Below are positions 1-5,101 of a stretch of 5,592 bases of DNA, piece by piece (within the stretch, counting starts at the first letter, position 1; each line of letters starts with the position of its first letter). The stretch is from assembly GCA_947624465.1 (NCBI GenBank), contig CANQKJ010000145.1, positions 1-5,592 on the forward strand. Direction: 5' to 3'. This DNA is from an uncultured Oscillospiraceae bacterium (GTDB taxonomy: Bacteria; Bacillota; Clostridia; Oscillospirales; Oscillospiraceae). The translations under genes were made by a program, and so were the position numbers. The notes under the pieces are model-generated. The model was not told the origin of the DNA. It was given only the letters and a program-made list of their open reading frames with translations, and searched no databases.

Positions 1-50
1 TGCCCCTCAACGGCCTGGATGACCTGGCCGTTGACAGTCAGAGTCACCAT
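1..50 (-). CDS. N-terminal fragment of a probable [2Fe-2S] ferredoxin-domain redox protein (partial, runs off the left edge)
   Basis: Read on the minus strand from the ATG at 50-48, the frame gives MVTLTVNGQVIQAVEG before the window ends. This beta-hairpin opening (hydrophobic-T-hydrophobic-N/D-G, then a V.EG turn) is the usual start of [2Fe-2S] ferredoxin-like domains, as in NuoG-type, NAD-dependent hydrogenase/formate dehydrogenase and xanthine dehydrogenase small-subunit proteins. The cysteines that would bind the cluster lie outside the window. The start follows the stop codon of the upstream FAD oxidoreductase after a single base, and an AAGGTGG ribosome site lies inside the end of that gene (about 60-66), 9 nt before the ATG. 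The two genes are therefore almost certainly co-transcribed and translationally coupled. Inference: the protein is an electron carrier or subunit that feeds the flavoprotein. Sixteen residues cannot separate these families, so the subfamily is open. Confidence 0.55.
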   Translation of the reverse strand, partial: MVTLTVNGQVIQAVEG

Positions 51-51
51 A

Positions 52-1530
52 TCAGAAGCCCACCTTTGCCGCGGCGTTCTCACCGGCGATGCGGCCGGAG
101 TTCAGGCAGAAGCCCATGGTGTTGCCGGACAGCACGAAGGGATAGGAGTCGCCGTAGATGGAGCAGGCGTCGGTGCCCACGCAGTACAGGCCGGGGATGG
201 GACGGGCGTCCTCGTTCAGGGCCTCCATCTTGTGGTTGATCTTCACGCCACCCAGGGAGCCGTAGGCGCCCACGGTCTGCCGGCAGCAGTAGAAGGGCGG
301 CTTCTCGATCTTGTGCATATAGGCGCGGTTCTTCTCGAACAGCTCATCGTAGCCGCCGTCGCACATGGCGTTGTACTCCTCCACCTGGGCCACCAGGCCG
401 TCCACGTCGATGCCGGCGTTTTTGGCCAGCTCCTCGATGGTGTCGCCCTGGGAGATGGGCTCGTAGCCGGCTGCCATATCCCGCTCCCACTGCTCGTCGA
501 AGTGATCGTACAGGTCGTGGGGATGGACGTGGGAGATGATGTCCGGCCCGTGCTTCTTATAGCGCTTGAGGGCCTTGCTGTCGAAGATGGAGAAGGCCAC
601 CTTGCCGGGGAGGTGGGAGATGGCGTTGCCGGTGAAGGTGGTGTTGCCGATCTGATCCTCGGGCATGAAGCGGTTGCCGTTGCGGTCCACCCACAGGCAG
701 GGCTGACGGAAGGCGCCCTCGATGATGAAGTGATTCATGTTGTCGGGAAGCTGATACATCAGCTCCATGATGATGGGGGTCTTGGCGGCGCCGGCCTCCC
801 AGCACATCTTCATGCCGTCGCCCTTCATGCCGGGCACGGCGAAGTTGAAGATGGTCTTGCCGTACTCGAAACCGGTGTACTCCCTGATCATCTCCGGGTT
901 GTCGCCGAAGCCGCCGGTGGCCACGATGGTGGAGGGCGCGCGGCACTCGATCTCCTCGCCGTTCTTGTCCACGGCGACGACGCCCACCACGGCGTCGCCC
1001 TCCTTGATGAGCTTCTTCACGGGGGTCTCCAGATAGAACTCCACGCCCAGGCTCTTGGCGTACTCGGTCATCTTCTTCATCATGCCGGAGGCGGCGCGGG
1101 GGCCGGGAACGCCGCCGCCCTCGGGTTTGCAGACGTGCCAGGTGAACTCGCCGTCGGAATAGGGACGGGTGGCCTCGTCGGCGCCGAAGGCCCGCTGCAC
1201 GCCCACGAACTCCACGCCCATGCTGCACAGCCAGTCGATGGTGTCGCCGGACTTGAAGTAGTAGTCGCGCACCAGCCGGGGATCCACCTGGTAGTGGGTG
1301 AAATACATATGCTTGCGGAAGGCCTCGATGGGGCTCAGGGGGATCATGTGCTCGCGCTGGATGCGGGAGCCCACGCCCAAGGGGCCCATGGCCATGTTGG
1401 CGGCGCCGCCGGTGGTGCTGGCCTTCTCAAAGGCGATGACCCGGGCGCCGCCCTCGGCGGCGGCACAGCAGGCGGCCAGGCCGCTCAGACCCGCGGCCAC
1501 GACGATGACATCGGTTTCCAGTTGCTTCAT
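52..1530 (-). CDS. FAD-dependent oxidoreductase, fumarate reductase/succinate dehydrogenase flavoprotein-like (FAD_binding_2)
   Basis: This 492-residue cytoplasmic flavoprotein probably reduces, or less likely dehydrogenates, a carbon-carbon double bond in an organic substrate. Residues 7-45 form the dinucleotide fold: DVIVVAAGLSGLAA, then the ribose-binding acid E35 in VIAFEK and a TTGG loop. The first glycine of the GxGxxG motif is alanine (A12). Around residue 290 there is the family's RNGNRFMPED motif. The C-terminus has the FAD-closing region: YGSLGG, GLYCVGTDA, and SGNTMGF...SGRIAGENAA. There is no signal peptide, heme-binding or FMN-attachment domain, so it is the bare catalytic unit. 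From memory of fumarate reductases, a TRD-type motif with the catalytic arginine follows RFxNE; here the segment reads EDQIGNTTF, so classical fumarate reduction is doubtful. The start is the ATG at 1530-1528, with AGGAGG at 1544-1539 and an 8-nt spacer. The gene follows the FMN protein by 44 nt and is coupled to the next gene. The substrate is unknown; related enzymes act on urocanate, steroids and other enoates. Confidence 0.88.
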   Translation of the reverse strand: MKQLETDVIVVAAGLSGLAACCAAAEGGARVIAFEKASTTGGAANMAMGPLGVGSRIQREHMIPLSPIEAFRKHMYFTHYQVDPRLVRDYYFKSGDTIDWLCSMGVEFVGVQRAFGADEATRPYSDGEFTWHVCKPEGGGVPGPRAASGMMKKMTEYAKSLGVEFYLETPVKKLIKEGDAVVGVVAVDKNGEEIECRAPSTIVATGGFGDNPEMIREYTGFEYGKTIFNFAVPGMKGDGMKMCWEAGAAKTPIIMELMYQLPDNMNHFIIEGAFRQPCLWVDRNGNRFMPEDQIGNTTFTGNAISHLPGKVAFSIFDSKALKRYKKHGPDIISHVHPHDLYDHFDEQWERDMAAGYEPISQGDTIEELAKNAGIDVDGLVAQVEEYNAMCDGGYDELFEKNRAYMHKIEKPPFYCCRQTVGAYGSLGGVKINHKMEALNEDARPIPGLYCVGTDACSIYGDSYPFVLSGNTMGFCLNSGRIAGENAAAKVGF

Positions 1531-1574
1531 GGTGTATACCTCCTAAACAATTATGTAAACTTTTGGCAGGTGAC

Positions 1575-2522
1575 TTACACGGTCTTGTACTTCATTTCCT
1601 TGTAGCGGGGCATCTTCTCCTTGACAATCTCGAAGTTGTGGGGATCGCGGTAGAAGCCGCCCTCGGTGGTGCCGATCTCGTCCAGGTGGAGGCCCCGACC
1701 GGCCACGGTGGTGCGGTCCTTCAAATGGCCGTTCTCCGGGTCGATAACGAACTTCCACTTGCCGTCCTCTTCCTTCAGCACGCCGCCGCAGCCGCACACC
1801 TGGCACTCCACCTTGTAGTAGGTGCCGTCCCACTGGGGCTCGCCCAGGGACAGGGAGTTGGAGTGGCAGTGGGGGCACCAGCCGAAGTCGGGGTCGCCCT
1901 CCCAGCCCCGGTCCTTGGGGTCCTTGCTCAGGGACTTCATGATGTTCTCGCCCATCTTGTGGGCCCGCTCGATGAGCTCGGGCCGGGTGAGCACATGGCC
2001 CTTGGCGGGGACCCGGGTGGCCAGGATCATGTCGATCACGTTGAAGTCGCAGGTGAACATGGCGGCCTGCATATTCTCCAGGGACATGGACATCCACGCA
2101 CGGGTGGAGCCGCCGGTGGTGATCAGGCCGGCGATGCGGTGCTTGGGCTTGATGGCGCCGATCTTCTCCAGGAAGGCGGTCTCATAGGCCAGGGAGCGCT
2201 GCATGAACCGGGTGAAGTTGGCCGACACCTGCAGATCGTAGGTGGGGGCGGCGAAGATGAAGGCGTCGTTCTCGAACATGGCCTGCATCAGCTTGTCCTT
2301 GTCGTCCGCGTTCTTCAGCACACAGCCCACGTTCTCGCCCTTCATGAACATCCCCTGGGTGCAGTGGGTGCAGCCGGTGCAGTCCAAAATCTTGTAGTCG
2401 TTCAGGTTGACGTAGGTGATCTCCGCCCCCAGCTCCTGGCAGGCGAGCAGAGCCTCTTTCGTCAGGATCTCGCTGTTGCCGTCCCTGCGTCCCCCGCAGA
2501 CGCCCATCACTTTGAATGCCAT
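1575..2522 (-). CDS. Flavodoxin-fold FMN oxidoreductase with a four-Cys motif and a C-terminal zinc-ribbon-like segment
   Basis: This is a 315-residue protein of the NADPH-dependent FMN reductase/iron-sulfur flavoprotein superfamily, first gene of the redox operon. The flavodoxin-like domain spans about residues 3-195: a GRRDGNSE phosphate loop (11-18), APTYDLQVSANF (92-103), which contacts the flavin ring, and ITTGGSTR (134-141). Four cysteines at 48, 51, 54 and 67 (CTGCTHC, then 12 residues, then C) resemble the compact [4Fe-4S] motif of iron-sulfur flavoproteins, but the last spacing is longer than the 4-7 I recall for that family. A second set at 216, 219, 240 and 243 (WCPHC, later CQVCGC) looks like a zinc ribbon or rubredoxin-like knuckle in a C-terminal extension of about 110 residues, absent from ordinary FMN reductases. 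The start is the ATG at 2522-2520, with AGGAGG at 2535-2530 and a 7-nt spacer; the frame is open further upstream but has no ribosome site there. Role inferred: an FMN reductase or electron-transfer partner, or itself an ene-reductase. Confidence 0.82.
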   Translation of the reverse strand: MAFKVMGVCGGRRDGNSEILTKEALLACQELGAEITYVNLNDYKILDCTGCTHCTQGMFMKGENVGCVLKNADDKDKLMQAMFENDAFIFAAPTYDLQVSANFTRFMQRSLAYETAFLEKIGAIKPKHRIAGLITTGGSTRAWMSMSLENMQAAMFTCDFNVIDMILATRVPAKGHVLTRPELIERAHKMGENIMKSLSKDPKDRGWEGDPDFGWCPHCHSNSLSLGEPQWDGTYYKVECQVCGCGGVLKEEDGKWKFVIDPENGHLKDRTTVAGRGLHLDEIGTTEGGFYRDPHNFEIVKEKMPRYKEMKYKTV

Positions 2523-2546
2523 AACATTACCTCCTGTTTTCTCGTT

Positions 2547-2570
2547 GAGCGCCCGCGTTGGCGGACCCTC
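2547..2570 (-). other. Hairpin just upstream of the ribosome binding site of the FMN protein gene
   Basis: GAG (2570-2568) pairs with CTC (2549-2547). After one mismatched pair of G residues, GTCCGC (2566-2561) pairs with GCGGGC (2556-2551) with one G-U wobble, closed by the tetraloop CAAC. The stem ends 11 nt before AGGAGG (2535-2530) and leaves it free, so it could shield or present the ribosome site or stabilise the mRNA. Drawn by eye. Confidence 0.4.
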
Positions 2571-2581
2571 TATATGTTTGC

Positions 2582-2598
2582 GGCCGCCCTTCGCGGCC
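2582..2598 (-). other. Leader hairpin with GGCCGC/GCGGCC stem
   Basis: GGCCGC (2598-2593) and GCGGCC (2587-2582) pair perfectly over 6 bp around the loop GAAGG, with a possible extra wobble pair outside. It lies between the U6 run and the ribosome-site-proximal hairpin. No T run follows, so it is not a terminator. It may be a structural part of the leader. Confidence 0.4.
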
Positions 2599-2626
2599 AA
2601 TGACACACGAACCGAACAACCGTCCG

Positions 2627-2689
2627 AAAAAAGGGCGGGCGCCGGCAGCTCCGGGCGAATCCATATCGCTCCGGCCTCCGGCGTCCCGC
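2627..2689 (-). terminator. Possible conditional intrinsic terminator in the operon leader
   Basis: On the minus strand, 2689-2685 and 2683-2678 (GCGGG, bulged A, CGCCGG) can pair with 2645-2635 (CCGGCGCCCGC), giving 11 base pairs with one bulge. The interior (2677-2646) can form its own small hairpin. Two C residues and then six T residues (2632-2627) follow, as expected for an intrinsic terminator about 105 nt ahead of the start codon. The same left arm can alternatively pair with the upstream 2706-2698, because 2706-2698 and 2645-2637 are identical (CCGGCGCCC). Pairing was worked out by eye and no folding energy was computed. Confidence 0.42.
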
Positions 2690-2776
2690 TCACGCAGGGG
2701 CGCCGGTAAAATAGTGAGTTGTCTCCACAAAAACCAGAATTTTGCCGTGCCTCTTTGTGCAATCTATTCAATTAAG

Positions 2777-2805
2777 ATTATAATTCTCTTTCCCGTTTTC
2801 GTCAT
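2777..2805 (-). promoter_or_regulatory. Sigma-A promoter of the redox operon
   Basis: On the minus strand a perfect -10 box TATAAT (2782-2777) lies 17 bp after ATGACG (2805-2800), which matches 4 of 6 bases of TTGACA. The surroundings are markedly A/T-rich compared with the genes. The expected start of transcription is near 2770. The modest -35 box fits a promoter that needs an activator, and the neighbouring PucR-type regulator is the obvious candidate. Confidence 0.6.
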
Positions 2806-2858
2806 CCGACAGCAGTCAAATGCTTTGTGAAAAAAACGGCAATATTTCGGACATTTGT

Positions 2859-4100
2859 CTAATGTGCCTGATCCGACCCCCGGTGGAGGTATTCCAGCAG
2901 CCGCAGGGACAGCTCGTAGTCGAACAGCCGTTCCCCGTCCCGCATCACGTCGTCCCCCACCAGCTCGGCGATCTTGCCCATGCGGAAGAAGAAGGTGCTC
3001 TTGTGGATGAACAGGGCGGCCGCGGCCTGGACGGCGCTGCGGTTGGCCTCAAGATAGGCCCAGAGGGTCTCCAGGTAGTGGGTGTTGTGCTCCCCGTCGT
3101 ACCGGCGGAGCAGCTCCACGTCCGGGTGGATCACGGAGCGCAGCAGCTCGCTGTCCCCCACCCGGTCCAGCAGGTGGTAGAGGCGGACCTGCTCATAGTA
3201 CCGCACCCGCTCCTCCCCGCCGCCCTCCGCCGCGGTCCGGCGGGCCTGCTCCCTGGCGTAGGGGGCAGCCAGCAGGGAGGTGAACCGGTCGCTGAAACTG
3301 ACCCGCATATGGTTGAACTCCAAAAAGCTCTTCAGCGCCTCCTCCTCCCAGGGGGTGAGGGCGCCGATCTGGCTCCGGGGCAGCAGCATACACATCCGGC
3401 CCTTGATGAGTCCCACCAGGCTGTCCGGGAACAGGGAGAGGAGCTGATCGAAGAAATAGCTGCCCGAGGGGCGGGAGCTCACGTCGTCAAAGGTGAACTC
3501 CGCCAGATAGTAGTAGGGCTGGGGCCTGCGGCCAAGCTGGTGCAGCCGCTGGACGGCGGAGGTCTCGCTCTTCAGCCGGCTCTCCAGCAGCTCCAGCAGG
3601 AAATACTCGTACTTCACGCCGCTCTCGGAGGCGAAAAAGTCCTGCTTCTGCATCTCGATGGACAGCACCTGGGCCAGATACTCCACCAGCCCCAGCTCCT
3701 CCGGGAAAAAGCCCTCCGGACGGCCCGGGGAAAAGAGATAGGCCACCATGGCCTGGTTGATGCGGATGGCCTGGAACAGGATGGGGTTGGGAAAGCGGGG
3801 GTCGTTGGACACATTGGGCCGGGCGCTCTCCAAAAGGCGCTTCACGTGCCGCTTCTCGTCCATCTCCAGGGTCACGCCGAAGCGCACGAACTGCCGCCCG
3901 CCGGAGGTGACCAGGTTGGCCTCGTCGTCCATGTCGGGATAGGTCGTCAATACCGCGAAGCTGGCGCTGCACAGGCTGAACTGGAGGCCGGTGGCCTCGT
4001 GGGCGATCTGCAGGAACTGCCGCAGGGGGGTCTTGGTCTGCAGGGCCCGGAACAGCTCCTCCTTGGTCCGCCGCAGCCGTTCAGGGGTCATCCGCTCCAC
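2859..4100 (-). CDS. PucR/CdaR-family transcriptional regulator with C-terminal helix-turn-helix
   Basis: This is a DNA-binding regulator of about 413 residues. The last 75 residues carry the family's HTH_30 domain: HYLETLWAYLEANRSAVQAA, then ALFIHKSTFFFRMGKI (recognition helix) and AELVG, ending in ELSLRLLEYL. The N-terminal 150 or so residues look like a ligand-sensing region of unknown type. The middle (about 160-300) fits the usual linker or GGDEF-like CdaR region, but no catalytic GGDEF motif is seen. PucR/CdaR proteins are usually activators that respond to a small metabolite such as a purine degradation product, a sugar acid or another catabolic substrate. Here the gene sits directly upstream of, and in the same direction as, the redox operon. 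I chose the GTG at 4100-4098 because AGGAG at 4113-4109 stands 8 nt before it. The ATG at 4091 (410 residues) is the main alternative. A GTG at 4142 lies inside the promoter and is unlikely. The stop is TAG at 2861-2859. Confidence 0.87.
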   Translation of the reverse strand: MERMTPERLRRTKEELFRALQTKTPLRQFLQIAHEATGLQFSLCSASFAVLTTYPDMDDEANLVTSGGRQFVRFGVTLEMDEKRHVKRLLESARPNVSNDPRFPNPILFQAIRINQAMVAYLFSPGRPEGFFPEELGLVEYLAQVLSIEMQKQDFFASESGVKYEYFLLELLESRLKSETSAVQRLHQLGRRPQPYYYLAEFTFDDVSSRPSGSYFFDQLLSLFPDSLVGLIKGRMCMLLPRSQIGALTPWEEEALKSFLEFNHMRVSFSDRFTSLLAAPYAREQARRTAAEGGGEERVRYYEQVRLYHLLDRVGDSELLRSVIHPDVELLRRYDGEHNTHYLETLWAYLEANRSAVQAAAALFIHKSTFFFRMGKIAELVGDDVMRDGERLFDYELSLRLLEYLHRGSDQAH

Positions 4101-4108
4101 GTCTCTCT

Positions 4109-4113
4109 CTCCT
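4109..4113 (-). promoter_or_regulatory. Ribosome binding site that decides the regulator start
   Basis: AGGAG (4113-4109) lies 8 nt before the GTG at 4100 but 17 nt before the ATG at 4091. This favours the GTG start unless the weaker GTGGAG next to the ATG is used. Confidence 0.5.
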
Positions 4114-4132
4114 CTCGCGCTGTCTTTGTCCC

Positions 4133-4161
4133 AGTTTATCACGGTTTTCCGGCGGTTTCAA
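4133..4161 (-). promoter_or_regulatory. Promoter of the PucR-type regulator gene
   Basis: On the minus strand TTGAAA (4161-4156, 5 of 6 matches) is followed after exactly 17 bp by TAAACT (4138-4133, 4 of 6). Transcription would start near 4126, leaving a leader of about 26 nt before the GTG start. It lies back-to-back with the hydrolase promoter: the two -35 boxes are 22 bp apart, so one bound protein could affect both. Confidence 0.55.
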
Positions 4162-4183
4162 GCCCTTCCCGTCCCCTCCCCGC

Positions 4184-4213
4184 TTGACATCCGCCCCCCT
4201 TCCGTGCTACCAT
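4184..4213 (+). promoter_or_regulatory. Promoter of the metallo-beta-lactamase-fold hydrolase gene
   Basis: A perfect TTGACA (4184-4189) is followed after 18 bp by TACCAT (4208-4213, 4 of 6 matches to TATAAT). Transcription would begin near 4220, giving a leader of about 20 nt that contains the ribosome site GGAGG (4228-4232). Confidence 0.6.
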
Positions 4214-4227
4214 TTTCCAAAACCGCG

Positions 4228-4232
4228 GGAGG
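4228..4232 (+). promoter_or_regulatory. Ribosome binding site that decides the hydrolase start
   Basis: GGAGG (4228-4232) stands only one base before the first ATG (4234) but 7 nt before the second in-frame ATG (4240). The second is therefore the likelier start. Confidence 0.6.
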
Positions 4233-4239
4233 AATGGAT

Positions 4240-5055
4240 ATGGACGGACTGAGCCACAGAGAGGTCATGGAGGGCGTGTTCCACATCGGGGACGGGCGGG
4301 GGAATTTCTGCACCCTGCTGGCGGGGACGACGGGCGCCATCCTGTACGACACCATGATGGGCCTGGGGGACCTGCGCTCCTATGTGGCCGGGCTGACCGG
4401 CTTTGTCCCCATGGTCATCAACAGCCACTGCCACTTCGACCATGTGGGCGGCAACCGCCAGTTCGACCGGGTCTATATGTCGGAGGCCGACCTCCCCCTG
4501 ATGGACGTGGGCCTCAGCGAGCTGCCCATCCTGGAGGAGACCCAGCGCATGGACTTCTCCTACATGGTGCCCAATTTCGCCGACAAGAGCCGGGTCCGTC
4601 CCCTCTCCCCCGGCACGGTCATCGACCTGGGCGGCCTCACCGCCGAGGTCATCGCCCTGCCCGGCCACACCCCCGGCAGCCTGGGCCTGCTGATCCCGGA
4701 GCGGAGCCTCCTGCTGGCAGGGGACGCCATCTCCCCCCAGGCCTGCCTGTTCTTCCCGGAGAGCTCCCTGGAGGACTACAAAAAGACTCTGGAAATGCTG
4801 AAAGGCGTCCCCTTTGACCATTTTCTGCTGGCCCATTTCGACTATCTGTTCCCCAAGGCCAAGCTGGACCGCTTCGCCCAGTGTCTGGACCTCATCGGCA
4901 AAAAGCGCAGCCAGGAGTACGTGTTCTACCCCATCCCCACCCTGGGCGGCCGGCTGTTCGTGCTGGACCTGGCCGACCCCGACACCGGCGAACTGGTGGG
5001 CATCTTCGTCAAAAACGCCGACGCGGGCCGGCCGCCCGCAAAAAAGCGCGGATAA
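4240..5055 (+). CDS. Metallo-beta-lactamase-fold hydrolase (zinc-dependent, glyoxalase II-like superfamily)
   Basis: This is a 271-residue soluble hydrolase with a complete set of the superfamily's metal ligands. NSHCHFDHVGG carries HxHxDH (H63, H65, D67, H68), PGHTPGS gives H143, LLLAGDAI gives D162, and LLAHFD gives the last histidine, H199. A binuclear metal site is therefore expected. The region before the motif (about 13-60: GVFHIGDG, then AILYDTMMG and VINSH) is the standard N-terminal beta sandwich. After H199 there is a tail of about 70 residues with a lysine-rich end. Members cleave thioesters, lactones, phosphoesters or amides, and the motifs alone do not choose among these. There is no signal peptide, so it acts in the cytoplasm. 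The start at 4240 rests on ribosome-site spacing; an ATG at 4234 would add two residues. It is transcribed alone, divergent from the regulator, and ends at a strong terminator. A link to the redox operon is possible but not shown. Confidence 0.87.
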   Translation: MDGLSHREVMEGVFHIGDGRGNFCTLLAGTTGAILYDTMMGLGDLRSYVAGLTGFVPMVINSHCHFDHVGGNRQFDRVYMSEADLPLMDVGLSELPILEETQRMDFSYMVPNFADKSRVRPLSPGTVIDLGGLTAEVIALPGHTPGSLGLLIPERSLLLAGDAISPQACLFFPESSLEDYKKTLEMLKGVPFDHFLLAHFDYLFPKAKLDRFAQCLDLIGKKRSQEYVFYPIPTLGGRLFVLDLADPDTGELVGIFVKNADAGRPPAKKRG

Positions 5056-5060
5056 CGCAC

Positions 5061-5093
5061 GAGCCGCCTGTCTTTTGACAGGCGGCTCTTTCT
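5061..5093 (+). terminator. Rho-independent terminator of the hydrolase gene
   Basis: GAGCCGCCTGTC (5061-5072) and GACAGGCGGCTC (5077-5088) form a perfect 12-bp stem with a TTTT loop, followed by TTTCT. It begins 5 bases after the TAA stop. It lies between two convergent genes. Read on the minus strand the stem is the same but has no T run after it, so it acts mainly for the plus-strand gene, though it may also slow transcription leaving the sigma factor gene. Confidence 0.92.
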
Positions 5094-5101
5094 GCGTCCT
5101 C

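Larger units (their letters stand above)
2523..2770 (-). promoter_or_regulatory. Long structured 5' leader of the redox operon, attenuator-like
   Basis: If transcription starts about 7 bases after the -10 box, the operon mRNA has a leader of about 245 nt with no supported gene in it. It switches from A/T-rich (about 2770-2707) to very G/C-rich (2706-2547). Several stem-loops can be drawn by eye: 2706-2678 (6+3+2 bp closed by a GUGA loop of the GNRA class), 2674-2651 (4+4 bp), 2598-2582 (6 bp, 5-nt loop) and 2570-2547 (3+6 bp, CAAC loop). The right arm of the first stem can instead pair with 2645-2635, just before a U6 run. I do not recognise an FMN, cobalamin, TPP, SAM or other known riboswitch core. 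Function as an attenuator or novel riboswitch is inference. The hairpins may partly reflect the high G/C content. Confidence 0.45.

Noticed and set aside
19..1605. Long plus-strand open frame of 528 codons opposite the FAD oxidoreductase
   Set aside because: It is antisense to a clear flavoprotein, has low-complexity G/A/H/V/L-rich composition typical of the mirror of GC-rich coding DNA, and shows no family motif.
1563..2603. Plus-strand open frame of 346 codons opposite the FMN protein
   Set aside because: Same composition artefact; its mirror strand has clear flavodoxin motifs and a proper ribosome site.
2527..2730. A 67-codon leader ORF whose stop TAA lies inside the ribosome site region of the FMN protein gene
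   Set aside because: The position of the stop is suggestive of coupling, but the only start is a TTG without a ribosome site and the peptide has no recognisable features. It overlaps the structured leader.
2692..2732. A 12-codon GTG-started leader peptide ending inside the first hairpin loop
   Set aside because: No ribosome site at the right distance and no run of regulatory codons, so a ribosome-controlled attenuator is not supported.
2523..2770. FMN riboswitch controlling a flavoprotein operon
   Set aside because: The conserved RFN core elements are not found; TATAGAGGGTCCGC only superficially resembles a part of it.
2523..2771. N-terminal extension of the FMN protein to a TTG at 2771
   Set aside because: The frame is open, but the TTG lies at the expected transcription start with no ribosome site. 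AGGAGG before the ATG at 2522 and the start of the flavodoxin fold there settle the start.
2817..2857. Inverted repeat CAAATG...CATTTG upstream of the operon promoter as an operator
   Set aside because: Only 6 bp per arm with a 29-nt gap in A/T-rich DNA; too weak without comparative data.
2830..2858. Terminator for the regulator gene: seven T residues on the minus strand (2836-2830)
   Set aside because: The preceding CCGAAATATTGCCG forms only a poor, interrupted stem. Termination here is possible but not supported.
4101..4142. GTG at 4142 as the regulator start
   Set aside because: It overlaps the -10 region of the gene's own predicted promoter, so it would lie upstream of the transcript start, and no ribosome site precedes it.
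2820..4187. Plus-strand open frame of 455 codons opposite the PucR-type regulator
   Set aside because: Antisense mirror of a recognised regulator, with repetitive L/Q/H/G-rich translation and no domain.
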